Assembly: GCA_958403385.1 (NCBI GenBank) | Contig: CATXXC010000009.1 | Coordinates: forward strand, 1 to 64,000 | Length of the DNA stretch: 64,000 nt | From: an uncultured Collinsella sp. | GTDB lineage: Bacteria; Actinomycetota; Coriobacteriia; Coriobacteriales; Coriobacteriaceae | Direction: 5' to 3' | Shown here: positions 9,074 to 17,576 of the stretch, piece by piece | Layout: every line of letters starts with the position of its first letter | Numbering within the stretch: position 1 is the stretch's first letter | Position numbers and translations under genes: made by a program | Notes under the pieces: model-generated | The model's input: the letters and a program-made list of their open reading frames with translations, nothing else | Databases searched by the model: none | What the model was told of the DNA's origin: nothing

Positions 9074-10333
9074 ATGAAATACACCAAGCTCGAGCGTAAC
9101 TGGGTTATGTATGATGTGGGCAATTCGGCCCTCGTGCTGCTCAATACCTCGGTGGTGCCCATTTACTTTAACGCCATCAATACCGGCGCTTCCTCGGCCG
9201 ACCTGGTGGTCGCCTGGGGCAATGCGCAGACGATTGCCTCGCTGGTCATCGCCATGCTCATGCCCATTCTGGGCGCGCTTGCCGACTACGCCGGCAACAA
9301 GATCAAGTTCTTCTTGGGCTTCTTCCTCACGGGCCTGGTGCTTTGCCTGGCGCAGGCTATCCCAATGTCCGCCATGGCATTTTTGACCGTGTACGTGCTG
9401 TGCACCATCGGCCTTAACTCTTCTATGACGTTCTACGACGCCATGCTGCCCGACATTACCACCGACGAGCGCATGGACGCCGTGTCCAGCTCGGGTTATG
9501 CCTGGGGCTACATCGGTTCCACCGTGCCGTTCGTCATCTGCCTGGCGCTCATCATGGGTGGCCCCGCTCTTGGTGTCCCCACCATGCTGGCAACGCGTCT
9601 GTCGTTTATCATCACCGGTGCCTGGTGGCTCATCTTTACCCTGCCGCTCATTCGCACCTATAAGCAAAAGTACGGTCGCGAGCGCGGTCCCGAGGACACC
9701 ATCGGCCACATCGTGGGCGGTGTGTTCTCCGAGGTCGGACACACCATGCGCGAGATCGCCCACAACAAGACCGTGCTGGTCTACATGATCGCGTTCTTCT
9801 TCTATATCGACGGTGTGCACACGGTCATTTCCATGGCAACCAGCTACGGATCGGCCTTGGGCATCGATTCGACCCAGTTGGTCCTGGCGCTGCTCGTCAC
9901 GCAGTTCGTGGCCTTTCCGTCCGCCATCATCTACGGCAAGCTTGCCGGACGCGTGGGCACGCTCAACATGATCTTGGTGGCAGTCGCCGCCTATATGGGC
10001 ATTGTGCTGTTCGCCGCGTTCTTCCTAAAGACCGCCTTTGAATTCTGGGTGCTTGCCATTATGGTCGGCCTGTTCCAGGGCGGCGTGCAGGCGCTCAGCC
10101 GTAGCTACTTTGGCCGCATTATCCCCAAGGAAAAGTCCAACGAGTACTACGGCTTCTTTGACATCTTCGGTCGTTATGCAAGCGTCATGGGCACTTTCCT
10201 AGTGTCGGTCGTCACCTCGCTGACCGGCAACCCGTCGCTGGGCGTCCTTTCCATTGGCGTGCTGCTGATCGTTGGCTTTATGCTGCTGGTCCGCCTGTCC
10301 CGCATGACTCGGGCGGCAGAGCATGCCGCATAG
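9074..10333 (+). CDS. MFS transporter of the UMF1/Atg22-like family
   Basis: This is a 419-residue protein with about 12 hydrophobic segments. It opens with KLERNWVMYDVGNSAL, the hallmark start of UMF1-family carriers, in which YDxGNSA is strongly conserved. A charged cytoplasmic loop (YKQKYGRERGPED) sits between the two six-helix halves, and the YFGRIIPKEKSNEYYGFFDIFGR stretch also fits the family. Relatives are annotated as vacuolar amino acid effluxers in yeast and as uncharacterised carriers in bacteria. No neighbour indicates a substrate. The ribosome site is weak (GAAGGG, spacing about 10). Confidence 0.85.
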   Translation: MKYTKLERNWVMYDVGNSALVLLNTSVVPIYFNAINTGASSADLVVAWGNAQTIASLVIAMLMPILGALADYAGNKIKFFLGFFLTGLVLCLAQAIPMSAMAFLTVYVLCTIGLNSSMTFYDAMLPDITTDERMDAVSSSGYAWGYIGSTVPFVICLALIMGGPALGVPTMLATRLSFIITGAWWLIFTLPLIRTYKQKYGRERGPEDTIGHIVGGVFSEVGHTMREIAHNKTVLVYMIAFFFYIDGVHTVISMATSYGSALGIDSTQLVLALLVTQFVAFPSAIIYGKLAGRVGTLNMILVAVAAYMGIVLFAAFFLKTAFEFWVLAIMVGLFQGGVQALSRSYFGRIIPKEKSNEYYGFFDIFGRYASVMGTFLVSVVTSLTGNPSLGVLSIGVLLIVGFMLLVRLSRMTRAAEHAA

Positions 10334-10447
10334 GAGCGAGCGGCTATTGTGCCTGTCCACGGTACTCTTTTGGGGTTATCCGCAATAAACATTGCGACTT
10401 GCGAGCAATGATTTGCCCAAGTGGGTATGATGGAATCAGCTAGGTCG

Positions 10448-10483
10448 CGGGGCGTCGCCTGTGTTTGGCGGCGTCCCGTTTTT
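10448..10483 (+). terminator. Hairpin with T-tract between the MFS gene and the glycosyltransferase
   Basis: CGGGGCGTCGCC and GGCGGCGTCCCG pair over 12 bp (two G-T wobbles as RNA), followed by TTTTT. The hairpin ends only about 20 nt before the glycosyltransferase start. It either terminates the MFS transcript or attenuates a promoter located just upstream. Confidence 0.65.
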
Positions 10484-10504
10484 GTGTTGCAGGGAGGGTA
10501 AGGC

Positions 10505-11692
10505 ATGAACGCCACAGTCGTGATTCCAACGTATTGGGCGGGCGATGACGCTTGCGCAAACGCCCCTGGCACCTATGACCATTCGACGCGACTCAACGCC
10601 GACAATCCCGAACTCGACCGCTGCCTGGCCTCGCTTGAGCAGGTACGTGACATCCCTCGCATCATCCTTTTGGTGGTCTGTCCCGTTTCTGCCACAGCCG
10701 ATGTGTCGCTGCACGTGCGCGAGATTGTCGACGCGCATCCCACGCTCAAGGTCACCGTTGTCACCAACACCCAGGCCTCGCGCATTGCAGACCGGGTTGC
10801 TCAGATCGCGCCCAAGGGTTCGGGCGAGTGCGTGAGCCTGCGAGGCTACGGTGCCATCCGCAACATGGGGCTAGCCTGTGCCGCTGTGCTGGGGCATGAC
10901 GCGGTTATCTTTTTGGATGACGATGAGACTGTCATCGACGCCGACTTTATGAAGCGCGCGACCTATGCGTTGGGGCAGCAGACGCGTCAGGGCTTGCCGA
11001 TCTTGGTCAAGAGCGGTTATTTCTACGATCGCGACGGCTCACCGCTGGCTCCCACGGACAAGGCGGGCATCTGCCATCGTTGGTGGACCAAGCGCATCGA
11101 GTTCAACCGTTGGATGAAAAAGGCGCTCTCGGGCACCCGCATCTCGCGCTCCAACTACGTGTGTGGCGGCCTGATGGCCCTGCACGCCCGCGCCTTTACG
11201 CGTGTGGCCTTTGACCCGTTTATCACCCGCGGCGAGGACTTGGATTACCTCTTTAACATGCGCATGTTTGGCTACGACGTGTGGTTCGATAACGAGTGGA
11301 CCGTGCGCCATCTGCCTCCGGAGTCCGAAAAGCGCTCACCGCGCTTTATGCAGGATGTATACCGTTGGTACTACGAACGGGCCAAGTTGACATTCGCCGC
11401 GCATCAAAAGGAGCTCATTCCCGTTACGGCGGCATCGCTCATGCCCTACCCGGGCCCGTGGATTTCGCGCGAGCTCGACGACCGCGTGCGCAAGACCGCT
11501 ATGGTCCGCAGCGTGTTTACCCGCGAGCATGAGGGCTACCTGCGCATTTGGCGCCATGGTATCGGCGAGGCAAAGGCCTATGCGCGCCAAAACGCTGCAA
11601 GCTACCTGCGTTTCCAGAGCTTTTGGCCCAAGATCATGGACGGGCTTTGGCGTGACGCACAACTGATCAGTATCCTGGAGGGGGCCGAATGA
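10505..11692 (+). CDS. Family 2-like glycosyltransferase
   Basis: This 395-residue protein has a GT-A fold pattern: ATVVIPTYW at the N-terminus, a metal-binding FLDDDE around residues 137-141, and an acidic RGEDLDYLF motif near 242-250 where GT2 enzymes place the catalytic base region. There is no membrane helix. AGGGTAAGG precedes the ATG. Its last four bases overlap the start of the following LytS kinase (ATGA), so the two are translationally coupled. That coupling suggests the sensor responds to, or governs, an envelope polysaccharide or glycoprotein made with this enzyme. Donor and acceptor are unknown. Confidence 0.75.
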   Translation: MNATVVIPTYWAGDDACANAPGTYDHSTRLNADNPELDRCLASLEQVRDIPRIILLVVCPVSATADVSLHVREIVDAHPTLKVTVVTNTQASRIADRVAQIAPKGSGECVSLRGYGAIRNMGLACAAVLGHDAVIFLDDDETVIDADFMKRATYALGQQTRQGLPILVKSGYFYDRDGSPLAPTDKAGICHRWWTKRIEFNRWMKKALSGTRISRSNYVCGGLMALHARAFTRVAFDPFITRGEDLDYLFNMRMFGYDVWFDNEWTVRHLPPESEKRSPRFMQDVYRWYYERAKLTFAAHQKELIPVTAASLMPYPGPWISRELDDRVRKTAMVRSVFTREHEGYLRIWRHGIGEAKAYARQNAASYLRFQSFWPKIMDGLWRDAQLISILEGAE

Positions 11693-13032
11693 TCGACCGC
11701 CGCGCCCAGCGCGATAGTTCAATATCAATCTTTCGCATCATTGCCGTCGCCTGCGCCATTTGCGTGCTGGTGTACTTTATTTTTGCCTTGGTGACCGGTA
11801 TCGAGCCGATCGCCACGGTGATTGCCTGCGCGCTGCTATGCATCTTTCTGTGCATCTTTATCATTTTGACGCTCAATCCCGATTCGGTGCGTTCCCAGTA
11901 CACCGAGGAGACGCTCTCGGTGGCCTCGGCCATGCTTGAGGACATTAAGGGCGGTCTGACGCAGGAGTCGGCACGTTTGGTGTGCCGGCGCATTTTGCCC
12001 GAGACGCGCGCCATGACGGTGGCCATCACCGACGAGGACAACGTGCTTGCCTGCGCGGGCGAGTTTGAGGAAAAACTGCTGCCCGATACTCCCATCCACA
12101 CGCTTGCCACACGCTACGTTATCGAACATGGCATCGTGCAGTCGTTCAACCGTATGGTGGATGTCGTGGGCTCGGACGGCTCGCACAACCAAGTCCCCGC
12201 CGGCATTATCGCCCCCATCAAGGTGGGCGATCGTACCGTCGGCACGCTCAAGTTCTACTACAAGACCCCGCGCGCCGTCGACCGTACCCAGTATGCGCTT
12301 GCCTCGGGCTTTGCCGAGATCTTGTCCACACAGCTCGCCATCCACGAGCTCGAGGTGCAAAAGGAACTCACGGCGCGCGCCGAGGTGCGTGCGCTGCAGG
12401 CGCAGATTAACCCGCACTTCCTGTTCAACACGCTGAACACCATTGCATCGTTTACGCGCACCGACCCGCTGCGGGCCCGCGAACTGCTTCGTGAGTTCTC
12501 ATCGTTCTATCGTGCCACGCTCGACAACTCGGGATCGCTTATTCCGGTCTCGCGTGAGGTCGCACAGACCAAGCGCTACCTTACCTTTGAGAAGGCCCGC
12601 TTTGGCGAGGACCGCGTGCTTGCGACGTTCGATGTGTCCGAGGACGTGGAAGATACGCTGGTGCCGGCGTTCGTGATCCAGCCGATTGTCGAGAACGCCG
12701 TACGTCATGGTATGGGCGATGACGACGCCCTGAGGATCGACGTGACCGTTCACCAAGACGGCGAGGATGCAATCTTGATTGCCGTGGCCGATAATGGCGT
12801 GGGCATGGATGAGGGTACCGCCGCCAGACTGTTTGACGAGCGTTCTGCCCGTCCCGACGCCAGCTCTCCCCAGGGTGGCGGCGCCGGTGTGGCCATGCAC
12901 AATATTTCGGAGCGCATCCATCGCTTTTATGGGCCGCACTCCTATACGCGTGTCGAATCGGCGCCGGGCAAGGGCACCAAAGTGCTCCTTCATCTTGATT
13001 TGTCAGAGAGCATCTTCGACATTCAAGAGTAA
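11689..13032 (+). CDS. LytS-type sensor histidine kinase (second pair)
   Basis: This 447-residue kinase has the same plan as the one at 5.8 kb: two membrane helices (about 13-36 and 41-62), a GAF-like region, acceptor His243 in QINPHFLFN, the N box in QPIVENAVRHG, ADNGVGMDE, and GGAGVAMHNI. The shared stretch ELTAR(V/A)E(L/V)RALQ(S/A)Q and the similar sensor region show it is a paralogue. The start overlaps the glycosyltransferase stop by four bases, giving coupled translation. Its regulator follows 72 nt downstream. Confidence 0.88.
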   Translation: MIDRRAQRDSSISIFRIIAVACAICVLVYFIFALVTGIEPIATVIACALLCIFLCIFIILTLNPDSVRSQYTEETLSVASAMLEDIKGGLTQESARLVCRRILPETRAMTVAITDEDNVLACAGEFEEKLLPDTPIHTLATRYVIEHGIVQSFNRMVDVVGSDGSHNQVPAGIIAPIKVGDRTVGTLKFYYKTPRAVDRTQYALASGFAEILSTQLAIHELEVQKELTARAEVRALQAQINPHFLFNTLNTIASFTRTDPLRARELLREFSSFYRATLDNSGSLIPVSREVAQTKRYLTFEKARFGEDRVLATFDVSEDVEDTLVPAFVIQPIVENAVRHGMGDDDALRIDVTVHQDGEDAILIAVADNGVGMDEGTAARLFDERSARPDASSPQGGGAGVAMHNISERIHRFYGPHSYTRVESAPGKGTKVLLHLDLSESIFDIQE

Positions 13033-13104
13033 AATAAAAGGCTACGGGCTCAACGTCATGCGACGGATGCCCGGCGTAGTTAGTTGACGAAAGGTTTTAT
13101 CCCT

Positions 13105-13821
13105 ATGCTGCGTGCGATGATTGTGGATGATGAGGCGCCGGCTCGCTCGGAGCTTCGCTTCCTGCTCGAGCAAACGGGCAAGATCGGCACGATCACGGAG
13201 GCGTCGAGCGTCCGCTCCGCCATCGAGATGCTTATGGAAAGTCGCGTGGATGTCGTGTTTCTCGATATCTCGATGCCCGGTGCCTCGGGCCTGCAACTTG
13301 CCGAGGCGCTGCATAAGCTCAAAAATCCGCCGGCGATCGTGTTTGTGACTGCGTATAGTGACCATGCGGTCGAGGCATTCGACGTGGATGCCGTCGATTA
13401 TCTGATGAAGCCGGTCGAAGAAGCTCGCTTGGATCGCGCGATCGAGAAGGTCATGCAACGCGCCAAGCCGGTTACGGACAGCAAGGTGACCATCGAGCGT
13501 ATCCCGGTGGAAAAGGGCGGCCGCAAGGTGCTCATTCCCGTGGACGATATTCGCTTTATCATGGCCAAGGACGATTACTCCTGCATCTATACCGTCGATG
13601 ATCGCTTTTTGTCGACGACCTCGCTGGCGCAGTTTGAGGCCAAGCTCTGCGACTTTGGCTTCTTCCGTGTTCACCGCCGCTATATCGTCAACTTGGCGTG
13701 CGTCACGGATGTGGAGACGGTGCCCTCGGGTGCCATCCAGCTGGGCATTACGGGCGTCGACGAACGCGTTCCGGTTTCGCGTCGCCGCGTCGTGCCGCTC
13801 AAGAAGGCTCTGAGTCTCTAG
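13105..13821 (+). CDS. LytTR-family response regulator (second pair)
   Basis: This is a 238-residue regulator with an acidic pair at D8/D9, phospho-acceptor Asp54 in FLDISMPG, Lys102 in LMKPVEE, and a C-terminal LytTR domain with FFRVHRRYIVN. The ATG at 13105 is chosen over an in-frame TTG at 13084 because it begins at the conserved MLRAMIVDDE; the AAAGG upstream is rather far. It should be driven by the kinase just upstream. Close similarity to the first regulator raises possible cross-talk between the pairs. A strong terminator follows. Confidence 0.92.
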   Translation: MLRAMIVDDEAPARSELRFLLEQTGKIGTITEASSVRSAIEMLMESRVDVVFLDISMPGASGLQLAEALHKLKNPPAIVFVTAYSDHAVEAFDVDAVDYLMKPVEEARLDRAIEKVMQRAKPVTDSKVTIERIPVEKGGRKVLIPVDDIRFIMAKDDYSCIYTVDDRFLSTTSLAQFEAKLCDFGFFRVHRRYIVNLACVTDVETVPSGAIQLGITGVDERVPVSRRRVVPLKKALSL

Positions 13822-13827
13822 CACACT

Positions 13828-13878
13828 GGCCCCGCAGCCCTGTAGACCCATCGTCTGCGGAGCCGTGGGGCCTTTTTT
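13828..13878 (+). terminator. Terminator after the second LytTR gene
   Basis: GGCCCCGCAG pairs with CTGC and GGGGCC across a bulged loop, followed by TTTTTT. It closes the glycosyltransferase-kinase-regulator operon. Confidence 0.75.
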
Positions 13879-13917
13879 GTATGTATCTGCCGAATCGTTT
13901 TTTGCGGAAGGGATCCC

Positions 13918-14385
13918 ATGAACAGTGCAAGCGCCAAGCGCATCGACATCATCTCGGACACCCACGGCTATCTTTCGCCTGCGCTCCTGGATGAGCTTGA
14001 GGGCGCAGACCTGATCATCCACGCCGGCGACCTCACGTCAGAGATGGACTACGAGCACCTATGCACCATCGCCCCCGTGCGGGCCGTACTGGGTAACAAC
14101 GATTACTACCGCGACTACGGCCCCGATGTAGACCGTCTTGCGCTTTTTACCTACGAAGGCCTCAAATTCGCCGTAGCCCACTACCGCGAAGACCTTCCGG
14201 TGGGATCCGTAGACGTAGCCATCAACGGCCACACCCACGTAACCAAAGAAGCCCAAGTGGGCCGTTGCTTAGTCCTCAACCCGGGCAGCGCCAGCTACCC
14301 CAGAGGCACCCGAGGCCCCACCATGGCCAGAATGCTCGTCAAAGACGGCAAGATCCTAAGCACCAAGTTTATTGACCTAGACTAA
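13918..14385 (+). CDS. YfcE/MJ0936-type metallophosphoesterase
   Basis: This 155-residue single-domain phosphoesterase has the full calcineurin-like motif set: ISDTHG (Asp14, His16), HAGDLTS (Asp38), GNND (Asn61), and INGHTHV near the end, which together bind two metal ions. The length is normal for the family. Members hydrolyse small phosphodiesters or phosphomonoesters in the cytoplasm, and physiological substrates are poorly known. GGAAGGGATCCC precedes the ATG. It stands alone between two terminators. Confidence 0.85.
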   Translation: MNSASAKRIDIISDTHGYLSPALLDELEGADLIIHAGDLTSEMDYEHLCTIAPVRAVLGNNDYYRDYGPDVDRLALFTYEGLKFAVAHYREDLPVGSVDVAINGHTHVTKEAQVGRCLVLNPGSASYPRGTRGPTMARMLVKDGKILSTKFIDLD

Positions 14386-14394
14386 CCGCAACAA

Positions 14395-14430
14395 AAACGG
14401 GGGATGCAGATGCGTCCCCCGTTTCCATTT
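14395..14430 (+). terminator. Terminator after the metallophosphoesterase
   Basis: AAACGGGGGA and TCCCCCGTTT form a 10-bp perfect stem around a GCAGATGCG-type loop, followed by a weak T-rich tail. Confidence 0.8.
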
Positions 14431-14542
14431 GAGCCAAAGGCGGAAGTTCAACAAGATCCATCAGACCAACCCCGCCGAGGAGCATGCGGGCTAGCCGCGC
14501 AGCGGCGCACGCCCGCAAAACTGATTGAACAATGTGACGGCA

Positions 14543-14685
14543 GGGAGGGTCTCCGGGGCTGAGGGCGGGGGTTAAGTTTGTCGCGAGTTCCGCACGCAAA
14601 GGAAAGCACTTAATGTGCTTTCCGTCTTGCGCAGGACTGTAGAGCAGCAAACTTAACCCCCGCCCTCAGCCCCGGAGACCCTCCC
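14543..14685. repeat. 38-bp perfect inverted repeat with a nested hairpin
   Basis: The arms at 14543-14580 and 14648-14685 are exact reverse complements over 38 bp, beginning GGGAGGGTCTCCGGGG. The 67-nt loop holds a second hairpin, GGAAAGCAC/GTGCTTTCC. The whole could form a large cruciform or a ~140-nt folded RNA. No coding potential is seen, and no terminal duplication marks it as an ordinary insertion. It sits about 35 nt before the tRNA-Asp promoter. Confidence 0.85.
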
Positions 14686-14718
14686 GGAGGGACCCAAAAA
14701 ATTTTTTCAAAAAAGTTG

Positions 14719-14748
14719 TTGCGCGCCAGACAGACTTCTGTGTATACT
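14719..14748 (+). promoter_or_regulatory. Promoter of tRNA-Asp
   Basis: TTGCGC at 14719 and TATACT at 14743 are separated by 18 bp. The predicted start falls about 40 nt before the mature tRNA, normal for a 5' leader removed by RNase P. Confidence 0.6.
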
Positions 14749-14794
14749 AATCCCCGCAGCGCACGCGAGCGGAAACAAACGCGAACGTCTGCCT

Positions 14795-14872
<78 letters not shown>

Positions 14873-14880
14873 ACGCAATT

Positions 14881-14909
14881 AAAGCCACGTCTTCGGACGT
14901 GGCTTTTTG
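14881..14909 (+). terminator. Terminator of tRNA-Asp
   Basis: AAAGCCACGTC and GACGTGGCTTT form a perfect 11-bp stem with a TTCG tetraloop and run into TTTTT. Confidence 0.92.
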
Positions 14910-15042
14910 CGTTTGATGCACTTTGTTTTGATAGAACGATCGCCCTGGTGCATCTTCGCCCAGAACCCCCGCGCCTTCGGGAACGCAAGTAAAATCTAAT
15001 GAGTATATCTGTCTGAACAACAGCTTTGTTGCGCAACACCTG

Positions 15043-15071
15043 TTCAACGAGACAGGGGGTTAGGTTATACT
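15043..15071 (+). promoter_or_regulatory. Candidate promoter for the Rrf2 regulator gene
   Basis: TTCAAC and TATACT lie 17 bp apart, leaving an untranslated leader of about 155 nt before the regulator's start. Rrf2 proteins often repress their own promoter, but no clear palindrome overlaps the -10 box. Confidence 0.5.
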
Positions 15072-15231
15072 AAATTGCACTGTGCGCCGCATCTGATGCA
15101 TTTCGCTCCAAGCGCGGCACTCAGTGGATATCCGATTTACCATTTGGATGTCCTGGCGGTCATTTAGCGTCTCGACACAAGCTCGGCCCCGGAGCTCGTT
15201 CGAGCTGTTCGTATTCCTTGAAAGGGGAAAA

Positions 15232-15717
15232 ATGGACATATCGAGGAAGACTGATTACGCCCTTCGTATGTTGGCGATGCTTGCCGAGGATCCGGAGTGC
15301 TTACTTTCTGTTCGCACCGCTGCCGAAGAGGTCAATGTTCCGTATTCGTTTGCCCGCTCGATTCAGCACGGTTTGGTCCAGGCCGGTATTGTGGAGAGCC
15401 TGCGTGGCGTCCACGGTGGCATGCGTCTCAAGGTCAGTCCGGACGACGTCACTATCCGCCAGGTCGTCGAGGCCGTTCAGGGTCCTATGGTTATGAACGA
15501 TTGCACCGCGCCCGATGGTGACTGTGCGCGCATGGGCGCGTGCTGCTATCATCCCCTGTGGGCCGGAGCCCAGGCGTTGATGCGCGACTACCTCGATTCC
15601 GTTTCGCTCGGCGACATCGTCGCTCACCGCCAGTTCCCAGCCGTCGATCCCAAGTTCGCCGACCGCGAAGCGTTTCCCGAGTACGCCACCTGCGCGTGCG
15701 CTTACCGGGAGGAATAG
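15232..15717 (+). CDS. Rrf2-family transcriptional regulator with a cysteine cluster
   Basis: This 161-residue protein starts MDISRKTDYALRML, the Rrf2 winged-helix opening, and includes GVHGGMRL in the wing. Cysteines at 91, 98, 104 and 105 fall where IscR/NsrR-type members bind an Fe-S cluster (C-x6-C-x5-C here), so sensing of redox or iron is likely. An extra CAC pair (C154, C156) lies near the C-terminus. The ATG at 15232 is chosen because GAAAGGGG precedes it. The MutY-like gene follows after 21 nt with AAGGAG and is probably co-transcribed, linking a redox sensor to base-excision repair; rubrerythrin is the next gene. Confidence 0.88.
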   Translation: MDISRKTDYALRMLAMLAEDPECLLSVRTAAEEVNVPYSFARSIQHGLVQAGIVESLRGVHGGMRLKVSPDDVTIRQVVEAVQGPMVMNDCTAPDGDCARMGACCYHPLWAGAQALMRDYLDSVSLGDIVAHRQFPAVDPKFADREAFPEYATCACAYREE

Positions 15718-15738
15718 CGCCGCATAAGGAGCATAGCC

Positions 15739-16644
15739 ATGATTCAGGACCCCTTTCGTTCGATGATTCGTTCGGAAGGGGTCCTGCGTTATCGCGACCT
15801 TCCGTGGCGCCGTACACGCGATCCGTACATCATTTGGCTTTCTGAGGTTATGTTGCAGCAAACACAGGTGCCGCGCGTGGAGACGCGTATGCCGGCGTGG
15901 CTCGATCGCTTTCCGACTGTTCAGGCGCTCGCTCAGGCTGTCCCTTCCGATGTCTTGGATGCGTGGCAGGGGATGGGCTATAATCGCCGCGCCTTGGCGC
16001 TTCACAGGGCTGCACAGTGCGTTGTAGAGGACTGGGATGGGGAGTTTCCGCGCGAGACGCGTGACTTGGTCGCTCTGCCCGGCATTGGCCCGGCAACGGC
16101 GCAGGGCATCCGTTCGTTTGCGTTTGATCTTCCGGGCGTGTATTTGGAGACCAATGTGCGCACGGTCTTTTTGCATCATTTCTTTCCCGATGTGCCGGCC
16201 GTTCCCGATCGCGAACTGGTGCCGCTGATCCAAGCTGCCTGTCCGGCGGCCCCCGGTGCGGCGGCGGACGAGATCGCTCCCTTTGCCGCGCCTCAAGACG
16301 ATGCCGACACGCCGCGCGCGTGGTATTACGCATTGATGGATTACGGCGCGTATCTTAAAAAGACGCTGCCCAATCCGTCCAGGCGGTCGGCGGGCTATAG
16401 TCGTCAGTCCAAGTTTGAGGGCTCGCGCCGCCAAAAGCGCGCGCATATCGTGCGTATGTTGTTGGCAGCGCGCGATGGGCAGCCGGCGGGGATTACGCTT
16501 GCTGATGCCGTGGTGGGCGTTAACGAGATGGAAGCGGCAGCCGGTCGCGGGCCGGTCGAGTGCGACTTGATCGCGGGCATTCTAGCTGACCTGGAGCGCG
16601 AGGGCTTTTGCCGAGCCGAGGACGATCGTTGGTTGAGTGTGTAG
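15739..16644 (+). CDS. mutY: MutY-like adenine DNA glycosylase lacking the Fe-S motif
   Basis: This 301-residue HhH-GPD glycosylase has the MutY signature IIWLSEVMLQQTQV (catalytic Glu36), a helix-hairpin-helix LPGIGPATAQGI (113-124), and a second catalytic-site segment VYLETNVRTV. Classical MutY has Asp in an LDGNV context where this protein has Glu137. The C-x6-C-x2-C-x5-C cluster expected after the HhH domain is absent and replaced by a basic stretch (NPSRRSAGYSRQSKFEGS). There is no obvious NUDIX-like 8-oxoG domain; the tail has a winged-helix look. Fe-S-less MutY relatives are known. Activity on A:8-oxoG is inferred only. It is co-transcribed with Rrf2. Confidence 0.8.
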   Translation: MIQDPFRSMIRSEGVLRYRDLPWRRTRDPYIIWLSEVMLQQTQVPRVETRMPAWLDRFPTVQALAQAVPSDVLDAWQGMGYNRRALALHRAAQCVVEDWDGEFPRETRDLVALPGIGPATAQGIRSFAFDLPGVYLETNVRTVFLHHFFPDVPAVPDRELVPLIQAACPAAPGAAADEIAPFAAPQDDADTPRAWYYALMDYGAYLKKTLPNPSRRSAGYSRQSKFEGSRRQKRAHIVRMLLAARDGQPAGITLADAVVGVNEMEAAAGRGPVECDLIAGILADLEREGFCRAEDDRWLSV

Positions 16645-16758
16645 CCCGCTCAAATCTGAAGAACGGGATTGTAAGGTTTAAATTCGCGGCTTGAGGGCAT
16701 CCTAAAGACAAGGTCGCTCAAAGCCTATGGGCGGCACGTGTTGAAGGGAAGTACACCT

Positions 16759-17298
16759 ATGGATTTTGAGAATTCCCAAACCAAGAAGAACCTCGAGACC
16801 GCTTTTGCCGGTGAGTCCCAGGCACACACCAAGTATCGCTACTACGCATCTAAGGCCAAGAAGGATGGCTACGTTCAGATCTCGAATATCTTTGCCGAGA
16901 CGGCGGGCAACGAGTCCGAGCACGCCAAGCTGTGGTTTAAGTATCTGCACGACGGCGCCGTTCCGGGCACTCTGGACAACCTGCGCGACGCCGCCGCGGG
17001 CGAGAACTACGAGTGGACCACGATGTACGACGAGTTCGCCAAGACCGCCGAGGAGGAGGGCTTTGCCGAGATCGCCGAGAAGTTCCGTGGTGTCGCCGCC
17101 GTCGAGAAGGCCCACGAGGAGCGCTACAACAAACTCGTCGAGCGCATCGAGTCGGGCGAGGTGTTTGAGCGTGAGGGCGTGAAGGTATGGAAGTGCCTGA
17201 ACTGCGGGCACCTGCACGTTGGTGCCGAGGCGCCTGAGGTGTGCCCGGTGTGTAACCACCCGAAGGCGTACTTTGAGGAGCAGGTGGTGAACTACTAG
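16759..17298 (+). CDS. rbr: Rubrerythrin
   Basis: This 179-residue protein has the classic two-domain rubrerythrin form. The N-terminal ferritin-like four-helix domain holds diiron ligands (E19 in AGESQAH, ExxH at 52-55 in NESEH, ExxH at 116-119). The C-terminal rubredoxin-like domain holds CLNCG (C146, C149) and CPVC (C162, C165). Rubrerythrin reduces hydrogen peroxide in anaerobes using NADH-linked donors. The ATG at 16759 is chosen for GAAGGGA upstream and agreement with family N-termini. It lies right after the Rrf2-MutY pair, consistent with an oxidative-stress neighbourhood, though a separate promoter is likely. Confidence 0.95.
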   Translation: MDFENSQTKKNLETAFAGESQAHTKYRYYASKAKKDGYVQISNIFAETAGNESEHAKLWFKYLHDGAVPGTLDNLRDAAAGENYEWTTMYDEFAKTAEEEGFAEIAEKFRGVAAVEKAHEERYNKLVERIESGEVFEREGVKVWKCLNCGHLHVGAEAPEVCPVCNHPKAYFEEQVVNY

Positions 17299-17319
17299 CG
17301 CTTGGCGCTAGCGTGAGCT

Positions 17320-17485
17320 GGGCCGGGAGGGCCGGACTACCTTCCCTCCTCGCTCACGGCTTCGCAGGGTCGCGTTGAGGGAAGGTAGTCCGGCCCTCCC
17401 GGCCCGCTTTGGGTCGTCGCGTGCTCGTTACAGAAAAGCTAATAAAAAAGTTTGTGTGCCGCCCCTTTTGGGGCGGCACGTTTTT
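17320..17485 (+). repeat. Hairpin element, copy C1: variable 29-bp arms, conserved loop, linker and terminator
   Basis: Arms at 17320-17348 and 17377-17405 are perfect 29-bp reverse complements. The loop contains CTCACGGCTTCGCAGGGT, and a conserved 28-nt linker (17413-17440, including GTGCTCGTTACAGAAAAG) follows. A Rho-independent terminator, GTGCCGCCCC/GGGGCGGCAC plus TTTTT, closes it at 17456-17485. Copy C2 at 18227-18387 has the same loop, linker and terminator but unrelated arms. The unit may be a small terminated RNA, or the terminator of the rubrerythrin gene with an inserted palindrome. Confidence 0.8.
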
Positions 17486-17576
17486 GTATGGGGACTGGTT
17501 GGGACGGCGCCGTTCATGGGTGGGGTACACTGGGTAGCGACTTTTAGTTTATCTACTACCTGATGGGGTGTTTTTT

